Positions 9,186 to 20,638 of a stretch of 57,294 nt of DNA are shown here, one piece after another; position 1 is the first letter of the stretch; each line of letters opens with the position of its first letter. The position numbers and the translations under genes were made by a program. A model generated the notes under the pieces. That model was not told the origin of the DNA, made no database searches, and was given only the letters and a program-made list of their open reading frames with translations. Source of the DNA: Candidatus Alcyoniella australis. GTDB lineage: Bacteria > Lernaellota > Lernaellaia > JAVCCG01 > Alcyoniellaceae. The stretch is taken from positions 1 through 57,294 of the forward strand of contig JAVCCG010000118.1 of NCBI GenBank assembly GCA_030765605.1. The letters run 5' to 3'.

Positions 9186-10015
9186 CAAGGGTCCCCATCC
9201 GGCGCCGCGTCGCGCAACGGCAGTAGGCTTAAAAGCGGCTTGCCCGCACCGAGCTTAAGCGGGCGCAGCCGGGCCGCGTCGAGCAGCCCTGTGGCCGCGC
9301 CGATCGCCTGCGGCAGATCCTCACCGCGGGCCAGGCCGGCGGCGATCAGGCTTGTGAGCAGGCAGCCGGTGCCGTGGGGGTCGGCCCCCGCGATGCGCGG
9401 CCGCTCGAATTTGATTTCGCCCGCGGGCCCGACCAGCAGGTCGACCACCGTATTGGCGTCGCAGTTCAGGTGTCCGCCCTTGATCAGCACTGCGCGCGCC
9501 CCGCGTTGCAGCAGCACGTGCGCGGCGCGGCGTGCGCCGTCCAGGTCGTGGACCTCAACGCCGCACAGCACTGCGGCCTCGGGCGCGTTGGGCGCGATCA
9601 GCGTTGCGCGCGGCAGCAACTCGTTTTGCAGCACGTCGCGGGCAGCAGCCGCATAGAGCTCTGTGCCGTCCCAGGCGCGCAGCACCGGGTCGATCACCAG
9701 CAACGCGTCGGCCAGATGGTCGAGGGCCGCGGCCACGCCGTGAGCCATCTGGGCCGAGCCGAGCATGCCGAGCTTGATTGCGTGGGGAGGCATGTCGTGG
9801 GCCAGGCGCTCGATCTGCTCGCGCACCAGGCTCGGGTCCAGCAACGCGTAGCGCGTCACTCCGGCCGTGGTCTGCACAGTGGCGGCGGTGGCCACGGCGC
9901 AGCCCCAGACCCCGCGGGCGGCGAAGGCGGAGAGGTCGGCGGCCAGACCTGCCCCGCCGCTGGGGTCGAGCCCGGCCACGGCCAGGGCGATTGGGGGATT
10001 ATTGCTCGTCTTCAT
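9185..10015 (-). CDS. thiD: Hydroxymethylpyrimidine/phosphomethylpyrimidine kinase
   Basis: 276 residues, usual ThiD length. It phosphorylates HMP and HMP-P in thiamine pyrophosphate synthesis. Family features are AGLDPSGGAGLAADL at the N-terminus, IKLGMLGS near residue 80, DPVL near 110, LIAPNAPEA near 140, and the C-terminal anion-hole block ADPHGTGCLLTS near 215, whose DPHGTGC contains the ribokinase-type catalytic Asp/Gly-Cys motif (usually GTGCT). No other thiamine gene is next to it, so its placement between lipoprotein genes is probably only a shared transcript. It overlaps the HEAT lipoprotein end by 17 bases. Confidence 0.93.
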   Translation of the reverse strand: MKTSNNPPIALAVAGLDPSGGAGLAADLSAFAARGVWGCAVATAATVQTTAGVTRYALLDPSLVREQIERLAHDMPPHAIKLGMLGSAQMAHGVAAALDHLADALLVIDPVLRAWDGTELYAAAARDVLQNELLPRATLIAPNAPEAAVLCGVEVHDLDGARRAAHVLLQRGARAVLIKGGHLNCDANTVVDLLVGPAGEIKFERPRIAGADPHGTGCLLTSLIAAGLARGEDLPQAIGAATGLLDAARLRPLKLGAGKPLLSLLPLRDAAPDGDP

Positions 10016-11411
10016 CCTCGTCAGGGGCGCCCGTGTTCGCCTCGGGCTCGTCGCTCCCGCGATCTACCAGCCCCTGCAGCAGTTCCAGCGGGCTGCTGTC
10101 GGGTTTATCGCCGTTGGTTCTTCCCAGGTCGGGGATGTGCACCAGCGGCGAGCCATGCGGTTTGAGATTGATGTAGAGCACCGCGTTGAGCTCGCCCTTG
10201 CCCGAACTGTCGCCGAAGTCGATCTTGAAAAACGCCTCCTCGAGGCAGGAGCGCAGCTTGCTCTGGGTGATCTGCGGGACGAAGGTTACACGCTCCACGT
10301 CGCCGCCGGCCGAGATCTCGAGCTTAATGTCGCACTGCTGTTTGACCTCGCCCGAGCGTACGCATTCGGTCAGACGTTCCTCGGCGTTGCGCAGGGTAAG
10401 GCGGGCGTTACGCGCGTCGACACCTTCGATGGTCCCCATGCGGATCGACAGCGCGGGGGGCGGCACGTCGATCTCGATCGCCCGCAGGACCGCAATCGCC
10501 TCGCGTGCGACCTTGCGGTCGGGATCGTTTTTCAGTTCGCGCAGGCGCTCCAGGGCGGGCTTGGCTTCTCTGCCGACGTAGCGCAGCGAATTGCACGCCG
10601 CCAGGCGCAGCTTGGCGTTCTCGTCGGACAATGCGGGGATCAGCTGCTGGACCAAATCCGCGGGATTTCCGCCGAGCCGCTCGTGGGTGCGCACCGCTTT
10701 GGAGCGGACCGCGGCGTTCTCGTCCAGGGCCAACTCGCGAACCTTGGCCAGGAGCTCGGGGCGGTCCTTGCCAAAGGCGGCCAGGGCGTCCAGGGACGCG
10801 GCCCGTACCTTGGGCTCGGGATCGTCTAGGCGAAAGCTGATCTCGGGCAGCACGTCCTCGGGCTGGGCCCCGACCTTGCGTAGGGCCTCGACTGTCACGC
10901 GGCCGGTGCTGCGCACGGGATTGTCGAGCATCGCCACCAGATCGGCGATCGCCGGCCTGCCCGCGGGGCCGAGCAGACCGATCGCCTTGGCCGCGGCGAT
11001 GCGCACCTTGTATTCCTCGTCGCGCGTCGAGTCGCGCAGCACTCCCAGCGCCGGATCGGCCTGGGGTCCGATCGCGCCGATGGCCTCGATCGCCTGACGC
11101 CGGACACGCGAGTCGGGATTTGAGGCGGCGAAGATCAGCGCGTCCAGCGCGGGCAGGGCGTCGAGCTCGAGCTGTTCCAGGGCATAGGCCGCGATCTGCA
11201 TGTGCTTGGTGTTCTGGTCGTTGAACAGGACCCCGGCCATCTGGTTCACGTTGTCGGGACCGAGCTGGGCCATCGCCTGGGAGGCTTGGCGCACGGTTTT
11301 GTATTGGCCGTCGTCGAAGGCCTTGCAGATCCGCTGGGAATCGTTGGAGCAGCCACTGACCAGCAGGAGCACGGTACACAACATAAGCGCGATCGCCGAA
11401 CGTCGCCTCAT
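9999..11411 (-). CDS. HEAT-repeat lipoprotein with TonB/AgmX-like C-terminal domain
   Basis: 470 residues. The signal peptide ends in LLVSGC, a lipobox. Residues about 60-315 are HEAT repeats with recurring patterns such as SRVRRQAIEAIGAIG, YKVRIAAAKAIGLLG and PKVRAASLDALAAFG. Residues about 325-410 form a separate beta-rich domain with a cysteine pair (CVRSGEVKQQC) and another Cys (LRSC), resembling the C-terminal TonB/AgmX-type domain found in myxobacterial proteins. The last 50 residues are acidic and probably disordered. HEAT arrays bind proteins, so it may be an envelope scaffold. A GGAGG site sits four bases before the ATG. It follows the ATP synthase terminator and starts the thiD unit. 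Confidence 0.8.
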   Translation of the reverse strand: MRRRSAIALMLCTVLLLVSGCSNDSQRICKAFDDGQYKTVRQASQAMAQLGPDNVNQMAGVLFNDQNTKHMQIAAYALEQLELDALPALDALIFAASNPDSRVRRQAIEAIGAIGPQADPALGVLRDSTRDEEYKVRIAAAKAIGLLGPAGRPAIADLVAMLDNPVRSTGRVTVEALRKVGAQPEDVLPEISFRLDDPEPKVRAASLDALAAFGKDRPELLAKVRELALDENAAVRSKAVRTHERLGGNPADLVQQLIPALSDENAKLRLAACNSLRYVGREAKPALERLRELKNDPDRKVAREAIAVLRAIEIDVPPPALSIRMGTIEGVDARNARLTLRNAEERLTECVRSGEVKQQCDIKLEISAGGDVERVTFVPQITQSKLRSCLEEAFFKIDFGDSSGKGELNAVLYINLKPHGSPLVHIPDLGRTNGDKPDSSPLELLQGLVDRGSDEPEANTGAPDEDEDEQ

Positions 11412-11479
11412 TTTTCCTCCGATGATGCCATTTCAACAGCGTATCTTAGCCCCTGCGCCGTGCAGGGCAAAGCCGATGC

Positions 11480-11505
11480 AAAACAGGGGGCCCGCGGGCC
11501 CCCTG
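11480..11505 (-). terminator. Intrinsic terminator of the ATP synthase operon
   Basis: Positions 11484-11505 are a perfect 22-base palindrome (CAGGGGGCCCG/CGGGCCCCCTG), followed on the minus strand by TTTTGC. It lies 33 bases past the atpC stop and before the HEAT lipoprotein start. The U run is short but the GC stem is very strong. Confidence 0.75.
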
Positions 11506-11538
11506 GGTGGATGACGATCTCTGCTGCTGCTGCTACTA

Positions 11539-11979
11539 CTATTTCCTGGACAGCTCGATGCGCGTCAGCGCGCGTTGCAACGCGGTGGCGGCGCGCATGA
11601 AGTCGATGTCGGACTCGGACTGCAAGCTGCGCAGCAGCCGCTCCTCGGCCCGCTTGCGCGCCTGCTCGGCGCGATCGACGTCGATCTCGGTGGGCTTCTC
11701 GGCCACCTCGACCAGCATCCGCACCAGCTCGTCGTTGACCTCCATGAACCCGCCGCCACAGTAGAACGACTGCTCCTCGCCCTTGACCGTCAGTTTGACC
11801 GGGCCCACGCCCAGGGTGGTCATCAGCGGATCGTGGCCGGGCAGCAGGCCGATGTAGCCCATGCTGCCCGGAAGGTTGATCGAGTCGGCCGGCCCCTCGT
11901 AGATCACCCGGAGGGGGGTGATGAACTCCAGCCGCATGCGGCTGGGCAGTTTGTATACGACTTCTTCCTTCTGCGACAT
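11539..11979 (-). CDS. atpC: F-type ATP synthase epsilon subunit
   Basis: 146 residues. The epsilon subunit joins the F1 head to the c-ring and regulates ATPase activity. The N-terminal beta sandwich is clear (LEFITPLRVIYEGPADSINL, then GYIGLLPGHDPLMTTLGVGP and the FYCGGGFMEV strand), and the C-terminal helical hairpin spans about residues 95-146 with many Arg/Glu residues (RAEQARKRAEERL). It is the last atp gene, 12 bases after atpD. Its frame ends in three successive TAG stops followed by three CAG triplets, a small curiosity. A strong terminator follows. Confidence 0.95.
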   Translation of the reverse strand: MSQKEEVVYKLPSRMRLEFITPLRVIYEGPADSINLPGSMGYIGLLPGHDPLMTTLGVGPVKLTVKGEEQSFYCGGGFMEVNDELVRMLVEVAEKPTEIDVDRAEQARKRAEERLLRSLQSESDIDFMRAATALQRALTRIELSRK

Positions 11980-11991
11980 CTCGGTCTCCCG

Positions 11992-14318
<2,327 letters not shown>

Positions 14319-14321
14319 TGA

Positions 14322-15842
<1,521 letters not shown>

Positions 15843-15854
15843 CGACTCATCACC

Positions 15855-16406
15855 TCAGCTATTGCCCTGCGTCAGGGTATCCCTTAGGCGGTTTATCTGT
15901 CCGGCCACGCTGCCGTCGATCACCAACGATCCGATTTGGGCGCGAAAACCGGCGAGCAGGGAAGCGTCGATCGCGACCTTCACCTGAACTTTGTTGCCTA
16001 GCTTGGTTGAGAGCGCCTCGCCGATCCGCTCGACTGTTTTGTCGTCGAGCGCTGTGGCGCTGATTACATCAGCGGCCAGCCGGCCGGCCTCGCGGTCTGC
16101 CAGCTCCTGGAAAGAATCGGCGATGTCTCCGATGATCCCCAGGCGACGCTTGTCGTAGAGCAGCCTGAGGAAATTGGCGAACTCGGTCCACTCCGGGTTG
16201 ATCGAGGAAACTAGCCGTTCGATCAGCTGATCGCGGAACGATTTATCGTACATCGGGTTGTCCAGCACCTCGGAGATCCGATGATCTTCGCGGAACAGTG
16301 CGGCCAGCTCGTTGAGCGCCTGGCGGTAGTCCTCGATCCGACCGTCGTCCAGACCGATGTTGAACAACGCCCTGGCGTACCTGCGTGCGACTATTGTGCC
16401 CTTCAT
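15855..16406 (-). CDS. atpH: F-type ATP synthase delta subunit
   Basis: 183 residues. The delta subunit (OSCP) ties the top of F1 to the b stalk. The N-terminal helical bundle begins ARRYARALFNIGLDD, and the C-terminal part carries the family pattern with VKVAIDASLLAGFRAQIGSL and VIDGSVAGQINRLRDTL near the end. The ATG overlaps the atpF stop by four bases (ATGA), so the two stator subunits are translationally coupled. Confidence 0.95.
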   Translation of the reverse strand: MKGTIVARRYARALFNIGLDDGRIEDYRQALNELAALFREDHRISEVLDNPMYDKSFRDQLIERLVSSINPEWTEFANFLRLLYDKRRLGIIGDIADSFQELADREAGRLAADVISATALDDKTVERIGEALSTKLGNKVQVKVAIDASLLAGFRAQIGSLVIDGSVAGQINRLRDTLTQGNS

Positions 16407-17254
16407 GACTTACTCTCGATCTGTGCGATGGCGCCATCGACGAAGCGCTCGCGCTCTTGCTCGTCCAGACGGCCCTTGATCCGCTCGACTGCCAGCGCCA
16501 GCGCCTGCTCGGCCAGGTCGCCCTGCAGCCGCTCGAGGGCTTGGGCGGTCTCGTGCTCGATCACCGCGCGGGCGTCGTCCACGGCTTTGGTCGCCGTGCG
16601 TCCGGCCTCGTCAAGGATTCGCTGTTTGTCTTCCTCGGCCCGGCGTTGCGCTCCGGCCAGCAGTTGCTCGCTCTCGGCCTCAAGTCCCTCGATCCGCTTG
16701 CGCCACTGCTCCTGCAGCTCCAGCGCCTCGTCGCGCGCCCGATTGGCGTCGGCGATCGCCTGGACCACGGCCTCGCTGCGGTCGATCAGATACTGCGACA
16801 GCGGCTTGCGCGCGAAGTGGATCAGGATCCAGAGAAAGATCGCCAGGCTCAACACGCCGGTGGCGAAGTGGATGTAGGAGATCCGGGCCAGGCCGTGCCC
16901 CGAGCCGTGCTCGGCGGCCGCGGCGTGCTCGCCCTCGCTCTGGGCCGGATGCTCGGCCTGGGCCGCGTGCGGCTCGGTTAAAGCCGTGTCGTGCTGTTCC
17001 GCCTCGGGCGGATCAAGCTGCGGCGTCGGATCGGTAAGCTCGGTCGCATCCGTGGGCAAAGCCGCGGGCGATTCGAGCTCGGCTGCGGGCTGCTGCGCGT
17101 CTTGCGGTCCCTGCGGCGGCAACGCAGCCTCGACTGCGGAGTCCGCGACCTGATCCGGCGCGTCCTGAGCCACAGCCGCGGCGGCGAGTGCCACGACCGC
17201 GATCAGCAGCGCCAGCAGCGTCAGGGCCGGCGTTTTCGTTGTGTGTGGAATCAA
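16403..17254 (-). CDS. atpF: F-type ATP synthase b subunit with signal peptide and long acidic linker
   Basis: 283 residues, against about 160 for most b subunits. Residues 1-29 look like a cleavable signal peptide (AAAAVA|QDA). Residues about 30-122 are a low-complexity linker rich in Ala, Pro, Glu, Gln and His (for example EHPAQSEGEHAAAAEHGSGH). The membrane helix is about 128-147, followed by a typical long Ala/Glu/Arg/Gln coiled coil that reaches F1. A short periplasmic prefix occurs in some deltaproteobacterial b subunits, but this one is unusually long. The start is TTG, nine bases after AGGAGG. It forms the peripheral stalk together with b'. Confidence 0.9.
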   Translation of the reverse strand: MIPHTTKTPALTLLALLIAVVALAAAAVAQDAPDQVADSAVEAALPPQGPQDAQQPAAELESPAALPTDATELTDPTPQLDPPEAEQHDTALTEPHAAQAEHPAQSEGEHAAAAEHGSGHGLARISYIHFATGVLSLAIFLWILIHFARKPLSQYLIDRSEAVVQAIADANRARDEALELQEQWRKRIEGLEAESEQLLAGAQRRAEEDKQRILDEAGRTATKAVDDARAVIEHETAQALERLQGDLAEQALALAVERIKGRLDEQERERFVDGAIAQIESKS

Positions 17255-17282
17255 GGTGTCTCGCCTCCTGGTTCGGGGGGAA

Positions 17283-17699
17283 CTACCCCAGTATCTGCGC
17301 CACGATCCGATCGGCCAGCGAACCGGCCTGGGCGTCCAGAGCCGACCGGGCCTGCTGTTCGGCCTGTTGGATCTTGAGGCGTGCTTGTTCCATGATCTGC
17401 TCCGCCTCGGTGCGGGCCTGCGACATCCTGGCCAGCGCCTGTCCCGAGGCCTCGCGGGTCAGCTCGGTTTGCAGCTTGTCGGCCTGCTGCTTGATCTCCA
17501 GCAGCTTGCCGCGCACCTGCGATTCGAACTCCTCGGCAACCGTCTTGTACTTTTGGGCCTGCTCCAGCGGCTCGTCCTGGGCCTGCTCGCGCCGACTTAT
17601 CAGCTCGAGCATCGGCTTGAACAGCAGCTTGTTCATCAGGATCAGCAGCGTGATGAACAATACCGCCTGATACAGGAAGGTTGCGTTTAACGACAGCAT
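17283..17699 (-). CDS. atpF': F-type ATP synthase b' subunit
   Basis: 138 residues. One N-terminal membrane helix (about 8-22) followed by KLLFKPMLELISRREQ, the usual b-type neck, and a long coiled coil to the end. It pairs with the longer AtpF as a b/b' heterodimer stalk, an arrangement found in deltaproteobacteria, alphaproteobacteria and cyanobacteria. It lacks the signal peptide and linker seen in AtpF. It is the first atp subunit gene in the cluster; the a and c subunits are not in this window. Confidence 0.92.
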   Translation of the reverse strand: MLSLNATFLYQAVLFITLLILMNKLLFKPMLELISRREQAQDEPLEQAQKYKTVAEEFESQVRGKLLEIKQQADKLQTELTREASGQALARMSQARTEAEQIMEQARLKIQQAEQQARSALDAQAGSLADRIVAQILG

Positions 17700-17703
17700 T
17701 GGC

Positions 17704-18276
17704 TTACTCCAACTTCAGATCGATCGGTTCGACTTGGGCCTGGGGATGCGAGGCCAGGGCTTCGTGCACGAAGCACACCGCGCCTACGGTCCCCACGACC
17801 TTGCCCGAACCGTTAAAAACATATTCATGAGCCGGGGCGTAGAGCTCCGAGCCCTTGGCCTCGGGATGTTCCGACTCGTGCTGCTCCAGATCGCGCAGCT
17901 CGACACCCGGGTGATCGCTGTTTAGGATCTGGCGGATCTGGTCCGCCTCGTCGCGGTTGAAGACCTCGCATTTGAACTTGAACCGCGCCGAATCGATCCG
18001 CTGCATCTTCACCAGATCGACGCCGATGCTCCGGCCCTGCTGCTCGATTGCCTGGCGCAGTTTGTCCAGCAGCACCTCGGGAATCAAGACCTCGGTCTGC
18101 TCGGTGGTCAGGTGCAGCAGCTCGGCGAAACGTCGGGCAAATCCGGCCTCGCGCAGGCCCGCCTCGTGGGCGAAGACCACCGGCCGGCTGTCCTGGGCGG
18201 CAGCCACTCCCAGGACGAAGCCGCGCACCAGTTCATCCGGACCGCTGAACACGACGTGAACGTATGGCTCTGTCAT
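17704..18276 (-). CDS. Unknown protein between the antiporter and the ATP synthase operon
   Basis: 190 residues, soluble, no signal peptide and no membrane segment. Residues 1-85 look like an alpha/beta unit (VHVVFSGPDELVRGFVLGVA, then a helical LLHLTTEQTEVLIPEVL block), and the middle has a Lys/Phe/Arg strand (ARFKFKCEVFNRDEADQI). The C-terminal part mentions a possible hydrophobic patch (GKVVGTVGAVCFVHEAL). I recognise no family. It sits four bases upstream of atpF' and 13 bases after the antiporter stop, so it is almost certainly on the same transcript; a regulatory or sensory role linked to ion gradients is only a guess. Confidence 0.7.
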   Translation of the reverse strand: MTEPYVHVVFSGPDELVRGFVLGVAAAQDSRPVVFAHEAGLREAGFARRFAELLHLTTEQTEVLIPEVLLDKLRQAIEQQGRSIGVDLVKMQRIDSARFKFKCEVFNRDEADQIRQILNSDHPGVELRDLEQHESEHPEAKGSELYAPAHEYVFNGSGKVVGTVGAVCFVHEALASHPQAQVEPIDLKLE

Positions 18277-18289
18277 GTCGTTCCCCAGG

Positions 18290-20032
18290 CTAAAAGAAGA
18301 TTAAGGTCACCAGCACGAACAGGGTGACCAGGATCGGGATCGAGTAGCGGAACATGTAACCGAAGAAGCTGGGCATCTTGATCCCGGCCTCCTCGGCGAT
18401 CGACTTGACCATGAAGTTCGGCGCGTTGCCGATATAGGTGTTGGCCCCCATGAACACCGCGCCGCACGAGATCGCCAACAGGTATTGCGGGTAGTTGGCG
18501 ATCAGCAGCGGTACGCTCTGGGCCTCGGGCATTCCGGCGTAGAAGCTGCCCAGCGAGGTGTTGAAGAACGTCAGGTAGGTCGGCGCGTTGTCCAAGAAAC
18601 TCGAGAGCACGCCGGTGGCCCAGAAGTAGTGGACCGGTTGCTTGACCGCGCGGATCAGGAACGCGAACGCGCCGTTCTCGCCCGCGTGCAGGATTTCGAG
18701 GGCCGGGATGATCGTCATGAAGATCCCGGCAAAGAGGTAGGCCACCTCTTGGATCGCGTGCCAGGTGAATCCGTTGTCGGTCCGCAGCTGTTTGCGCGTG
18801 GTCCAAAGCGAGAGCAGGCCCATCAGCACCAGCGTGCCGTCGCGCAGCGGGTTGACCCACGGCATGTGCAGCGTCACATCGTGTCCCGAGTCGTTTACAG
18901 TGAGCAGCGCGATATCGCCCAGCCGGTCGTAGTAGACCCCGCTGGCGAGCACCGCGCAGATGATTCCGATCAGGAACAGGATGTTGTGCAGCCCCTCGAC
19001 CTTGATAGGCTCGTGCGGCTCATCGTCGATCAGCTGCGATTTATCCTCTTTGCGGAAGTAGTAGCTGTCCATGGCGAAGAACACCGCCAGCAGGGTCACG
19101 GCCACGAAGGCCATGGGCTTGATCAGGTTCATCGTCCAGAAGAACGGCACGCGGTGCAGGAAACCCAGGAACAGCGGCGGGTCGCCCAGCGGTGTAAGCG
19201 AGCCGCCGATATTGGCCACCAGGAAGATGAAGAACACGATGATGTGAACTTTGTGCCTGCGTTTCTCGTTGGCCCGTAGAAGCGGCCTGATCATCAGCAT
19301 TGCCGCTCCGGTGGTGCCCACCCAGCTGGCCAGTGCCGTGCCGATCAGGATCAGCAGCAGGTTCAGCAGCGGAGTACCGCGCAAGGTACCGCGCACGATC
19401 ATCCCGCCGGCCACGGTGTACAGCGCCCAGAGCAGAATGATGAACGGGATGTAGTCGATCAGGTAGATGTGGATGATCGCGTAGACCGCATGGGAGCCGT
19501 AGCCCGCCAGGAATGGCGCGGCGAACACTACCGCCCAGAAGGCCGAGACCTTGGCGTAGTGCTCGTGCCAGAAGCGCGGGGCGAACAGCGGGAACAGCGC
19601 GATGCTCAGCAGAATCCCGGCGAACGGGATGCAGGTCCACAGCGGCAGGTCCTTGCCGATCGTCAGCCCGTGGGCGACTGCCTGCTCGCCGTGTTCAGTC
19701 TCGTGCTCCAGATCTTGTTGCGCGGCGGCCTCGTGGTCGGCGGCCTGCATCAGACGCAGCTGCTCGATCTCGAGCGGACTCTCTTGGGCCGGGGTCTGGT
19801 GCGTCGCGGACTCGGCGACTGCGCCTTGGTCTTCGATCGGTTCAAGCTCTTGGGCGGGCTGCTGTTGTTGGTCCACTACGGTCGGCGCAACAGCCTCGGG
19901 CGCGGCCTGCGGGTCCGCGGGCGTTTGCGACTGTTCGGCCTGGGGATGCTCGTTCTGGGAAAGCGCGACAGCGCCGGTGAACACGACCAGTGACGCGAGC
20001 AGCGCGATGCAAAATCGTAGGCGCAGATTCAC
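18290..20032 (-). CDS. NhaD-like sodium:proton antiporter with signal peptide and linker
   Basis: 580 residues. Residues 1-25 form a signal peptide; residues about 26-122 are a Gln/Glu/Pro/Ala/His linker; then about 11-12 membrane segments follow. Family signs are WVGTTGAAMLMIRPLL, the loop VANIGGSLTPLGDPPLFLGF and the repeat-related SSFLDNAPTYLTFF and ANTYIGNAPNFMVKS, which hold the substrate-binding Asn/Asp residues of the ion transporter superfamily (NhaD/ArsB/CitM). It would exchange Na+ for H+. The start is GTG. It lies directly upstream of the unknown gene and the atp genes. The family's other members start at the first membrane segment, so the leader is unusual. Confidence 0.87.
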   Translation of the reverse strand: MNLRLRFCIALLASLVVFTGAVALSQNEHPQAEQSQTPADPQAAPEAVAPTVVDQQQQPAQELEPIEDQGAVAESATHQTPAQESPLEIEQLRLMQAADHEAAAQQDLEHETEHGEQAVAHGLTIGKDLPLWTCIPFAGILLSIALFPLFAPRFWHEHYAKVSAFWAVVFAAPFLAGYGSHAVYAIIHIYLIDYIPFIILLWALYTVAGGMIVRGTLRGTPLLNLLLILIGTALASWVGTTGAAMLMIRPLLRANEKRRHKVHIIVFFIFLVANIGGSLTPLGDPPLFLGFLHRVPFFWTMNLIKPMAFVAVTLLAVFFAMDSYYFRKEDKSQLIDDEPHEPIKVEGLHNILFLIGIICAVLASGVYYDRLGDIALLTVNDSGHDVTLHMPWVNPLRDGTLVLMGLLSLWTTRKQLRTDNGFTWHAIQEVAYLFAGIFMTIIPALEILHAGENGAFAFLIRAVKQPVHYFWATGVLSSFLDNAPTYLTFFNTSLGSFYAGMPEAQSVPLLIANYPQYLLAISCGAVFMGANTYIGNAPNFMVKSIAEEAGIKMPSFFGYMFRYSIPILVTLFVLVTLIFF

Positions 20033-20086
20033 CCTTATTCCATTCTTCGATTCAGAATCTTCGATTATTAAAGCTACCGACCGGGC

Positions 20087-20605
20087 CTATTCCCCGTCAG
20101 CGTCTCCCTTGGGCTTCATGATCGGCTCCTCGGGGAACATTTTGATGTTCTTGTCCCGAGCAGGCTCGCTCTCTTCGAGCTTGTCGAAGTTCTCCATCTT
20201 GCAGGAGCCCTCGAAGGTGACGCCCTTCTCGATCTGCAGGGCCGGGGTACGGATGTTGCCGTACAGGTGGCCCGGGCTGCGCATCTCGATCAGCTTTTTG
20301 GCCACGACGTTTCCGGTGATCGTTCCGGAGATGATCACCGTGTCGACGTTGACCTTGGCCTTGATCTGCGCTCCCTCGCCGATGACAAGGGTGCCCTTGC
20401 TGAAGATTTCGCCCTCGACTTTGCCGTCGATGCGAACCGTTCCCTCGAAAGTAAGTTTACCTACGAACTCACTTCCCTTGCCGATGAAGGCATTCATATC
20501 GGTAGGGGCTTCCATCATCCTTCCCCCGTGTGCAGGGTCGTCGAACTTAGCGTCCACTGCCGAGGCTGTGAACTCCCTTTGTTCTCTGTCCCGCCGTGTA
20601 ATCAT
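20087..20605 (-). CDS. Bactofilin
   Basis: 172 residues. The core (about residues 38-135) is the bactofilin beta helix with regular Gly/Val steps: FVGKLTFEGTVRIDGKVEGE, then GTLVIGEGAQIKAKVNVDTV and GTITGNVVAKKLIEM. Bactofilins polymerise without nucleotides into membrane-associated filaments that organise cell-wall enzymes or ParABS components in myxobacteria. The tails (1-37 and 136-172) are charged and disordered. Two starts have ribosome-binding motifs: ATG 20605 and the pair at 20518/20515 (GGGGGAAGG); I keep the longer, with low certainty. It lies just downstream of parB, the usual position in Geobacter- and Myxococcus-like genomes. Confidence 0.9.
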   Translation of the reverse strand: MITRRDREQREFTASAVDAKFDDPAHGGRMMEAPTDMNAFIGKGSEFVGKLTFEGTVRIDGKVEGEIFSKGTLVIGEGAQIKAKVNVDTVIISGTITGNVVAKKLIEMRSPGHLYGNIRTPALQIEKGVTFEGSCKMENFDKLEESEPARDKNIKMFPEEPIMKPKGDADGE

Positions 20606-20638
20606 CCCTATCCCCCAATCGGAAGAAGGAATTTAATG

